A DNA stretch of 7,496 nt from the NCBI GenBank assembly GCA_007131045.1, contig SLRI01000188.1:1-7496 (forward strand), written 5' to 3'. Source of the stretch: Rhodospirillales bacterium. GTDB taxonomy: Bacteria; Pseudomonadota; Alphaproteobacteria; Geminicoccales; Geminicoccaceae. The notes beneath the pieces were generated by a model that was not told the DNA's origin, did not search any database, and was given only the letters and a program-made list of their open reading frames with translations. This document shows, in pieces, positions 6,445-7,496 of the stretch (the first letter of the stretch is position 1; each line of letters starts with the position of its first letter). The position numbers were made by a program, and so were the translations under genes.

Positions 6445-6815
6445 TCTCTCATATAGGCGATGACATCGGCGATCTGCTGTTCCTGGCGCAGCCCGGCGAA
6501 CGCCATGCGGTTGCCCGGAATGTAGCCGCGCGGATCGGCGAGATAGGCGGCGATCGTCTCGTCGTCCCAGACGATGCCCGAATTGGCCATCGCCGGCGAG
6601 TAGTTGAAGCCGTCGACGGCGCCGGCCTCGCGGCCGAAGATGCCGACCAGATGCGGCCCCACCCGGTTCTGCTCGGCGTCGAGAACGTGGCAGGCCTGGC
6701 ACTGCCGATAGACGGTGGCACCGGCTTCCGGATCGCCTTCGGCATGCGCGAGGCCAACCCCCCCGAAGAGCCCGCCGAGCATTGCCGCTGCCGTCACTGC
6801 GGATCGTTTGGTCAT
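6435..6815 (-). CDS. Secreted class I cytochrome c (mitochondrial/c2 type)
   Basis: Small periplasmic electron carrier, 126 residues before processing. Residues 1-25 form a Sec signal peptide: basic MTKR, a hydrophobic core, and a predicted cut after AHA, leaving a mature protein of about 101 residues. CQACH at 39-43 is the covalent haem site with His43 as axial ligand. GPHLVGIFGR (53-62) and the sixth-ligand loop YIPGNRMAF (98-106) with Met104 closely match mitochondrial cytochrome c and bacterial c2. AGGAG (complement of 6822-6826) lies 6 bases before ATG 6815-6813, so this start is preferred over an in-frame upward extension into the spacer, which would bury the signal peptide. The likely role is shuttling electrons from the bc1 complex to a terminal oxidase or periplasmic reductase; the partner is not visible here. 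It lies downstream of the YggS gene on the same strand, separated by a likely terminator. Confidence 0.93.
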   Translation of the reverse strand: MTKRSAVTAAAMLGGLFGGVGLAHAEGDPEAGATVYRQCQACHVLDAEQNRVGPHLVGIFGREAGAVDGFNYSPAMANSGIVWDDETIAAYLADPRGYIPGNRMAFAGLRQEQQIADVIAYMREAQ

Positions 6816-6945
6816 CTTGGTCTCCTGTCTTTTTCGTTGTCGTCCAACGCCGTTTCCTGCCAACTGCGCCTCCAAGGCCAACCTAGCCCAGCCGGCGAAA
6901 AAGCCAACTGCGACGGCTTCACCCAGGCAGCCGGCGTCAGGGGCT
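6816..6945 (-). promoter_or_regulatory. Cytochrome leader region with short direct repeats
   Basis: This 130-base spacer should hold the cytochrome promoter, but I cannot assign convincing -35 and -10 boxes. It contains two interleaved direct repeats: GCCAACTGCG at 6859-6868 and 6903-6912, and CAGCCGGCG at 6889-6897 and 6928-6936. The core GTTGG (minus strand) occurs four times, at 6844-6848, 6860-6864, 6878-6882 and 6904-6908. The ribosome binding site AGGAG is at 6822-6826. Such iterated sites could bind a regulator; this is inference. Confidence 0.3.
6898..6920 (-). terminator. Probable intrinsic terminator after the yggS gene
   Basis: Read on the minus strand, AAGCC (6919-6915) pairs with GGCTT (6905-6901) around a 9-base loop and runs into a T5 tract (6902-6898). 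It starts 26 bases past the yggS stop. The stem is short (five pairs, six with a G-U), so termination may be partial. Confidence 0.45.
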
Positions 6946-7496
6946 TCACCCGGGGCGCGGCGGCCGGGCCCCGAAAATGGCGCTGCCGACCCGGACATGG
7001 GTGGCGCCGAAACGGACCGCTGCCTCGTAGTCGTCACTCATGCCGACGCTGATCGCCTCGATGCCATTGCGCGCGGCGAGCTCGGCGAGGAAGGCCGTGT
7101 GCAGGGCGATATCCTCGTCCGCCGGAGGGATCGCCATCAACCCCCCCACGGCGAGGCCGTGCTCGCGCCGGCAGGCGGCGATGAAGGCGTCGGCATCGGC
7201 CGGCATCACCCCGGCCTTCTGCGGCTCCTCGCCGGTATTGACCTGGACGAAGACGCCGAGCCTGCGCTCCTGTTTGGCCATCTCCTTGGCCAGCGCGGCG
7301 GCCAGCTTCGGCCGGTCGACCGTCTGGACGACGTCGAAGAGGGCTACGGCCTCCTTGGCCTTGTTGGTCTGCAGCGCCCCGATCATGTGCAGCTCGATGT
7401 CCGGGTAGCGCTCGCGCAGGGCGGGCCAGCGACCGGCCGCCTCCTGCACGTAGTTCTCGCCGAAGACGCGCTGGCCGGCCTCGAGCGCCGCCTCGA
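6946..7496 (-). CDS. yggS: YggS/PROSC-family pyridoxal phosphate homeostasis protein, C-terminal 183 codons, cut by right edge
   Basis: Cytosolic PLP-binding protein of the alanine-racemase-like TIM-barrel fold that buffers pyridoxal 5'-phosphate and influences amino-acid and vitamin B6 balance; it has no known racemase activity. The frame is open to the right edge, and the true start lies outside. Visible family motifs in order are GQRVFGENYVQEA near the edge, HMIGALQTNKAKE, the segment VNTGEEPQKAGV, GGLMAIPP, and near the end SVGMSDDYEAAVRFGATHVRVGSAIFG, which forms the PLP phosphate-binding region. The stop is TGA at 6948-6946. The Schiff-base lysine of the family lies near the N-terminus and is not in the window. 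A GTG at 7449-7447 could be mistaken for a start but falls inside the conserved ENYVQEA motif. A likely terminator follows. Confidence 0.94.
   Translation of the reverse strand, partial: EAALEAGQRVFGENYVQEAAGRWPALRERYPDIELHMIGALQTNKAKEAVALFDVVQTVDRPKLAAALAKEMAKQERRLGVFVQVNTGEEPQKAGVMPADADAFIAACRREHGLAVGGLMAIPPADEDIALHTAFLAELAARNGIEAISVGMSDDYEAAVRFGATHVRVGSAIFGARPPRPG

Noticed and set aside
6152..6463. A 103-codon plus-strand frame overlapping the S4 gene and running into the cytochrome
   Set aside because: The S4 motif is in the 6162 frame; this frame is Arg/Ala/Gly-rich and has no family signature.
6816..7037. N-terminal extension of the cytochrome c frame by 74 codons
   Set aside because: It would bury the signal peptide and overlap the yggS stop and the likely terminator. 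The AGGAG site at 6822-6826 supports the start at 6815.
1..7496. tRNA, rRNA, CRISPR array, insertion sequence, attachment site or riboswitch
   Set aside because: Genes cover nearly everything and the longest spacer is 161 bases. I found no cloverleaf, regularly spaced repeats, transposase motifs or terminal inverted repeats by eye on either strand.

Overview
The window is a dense, very GC-rich stretch of ordinary-looking bacterial chromosome. It carries six protein-coding genes, two of them cut by the window edges. I see no RNA gene, insertion sequence, CRISPR array or phage gene. An alphaproteobacterium is the best guess. The reasons are a Suv3-type RNA helicase (the bacterial lineage closest to the mitochondrial enzyme), a short S4-domain protein directly behind it, a mitochondrial/c2-type cytochrome c, and near-exclusive G/C at third codon positions. 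The order cannot be fixed from this sequence.

Layout: (1) 1-1052, minus strand, the first 350 codons of the Hsp90 chaperone HtpG, running off the left edge. (2) 1053-1213, a divergent control region with a heat-shock-like (sigma-32) promoter candidate for htpG, a short palindrome and a strong ribosome binding site for the rightward gene. (3) 1214-3430, plus strand, a 738-residue protein with about eight membrane helices followed by a patatin-like lipase domain with its Ser-Asp dyad intact. Charge distribution and six cysteines suggest the lipase domain lies in the periplasm. (4) 3538-6087, plus strand, the Suv3-like helicase. (5) 6162-6425, plus strand, the S4 RNA-binding protein. The 74 bases between helicase stop and S4 start are tiled by three tiny ORFs, each overlapping the next through TGATG or ATGA. 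(6) 6435-6815, minus strand, a secreted class I cytochrome c, tail-to-tail with the S4 gene across 9 bases. (7) 6816-6945, a spacer with a likely terminator and short direct repeats. (8) 6946-7496, minus strand, the C-terminal part of a YggS/PROSC-type PLP homeostasis protein, running off the right edge.

The helicase and S4 genes probably form one transcription unit for RNA or ribosome maintenance. The others look like independent housekeeping neighbours, and no multi-gene defence or mobile system is visible. The observations most worth following up are the overlapping mini-ORF chain before the S4 gene and the probably periplasmic, membrane-anchored patatin.
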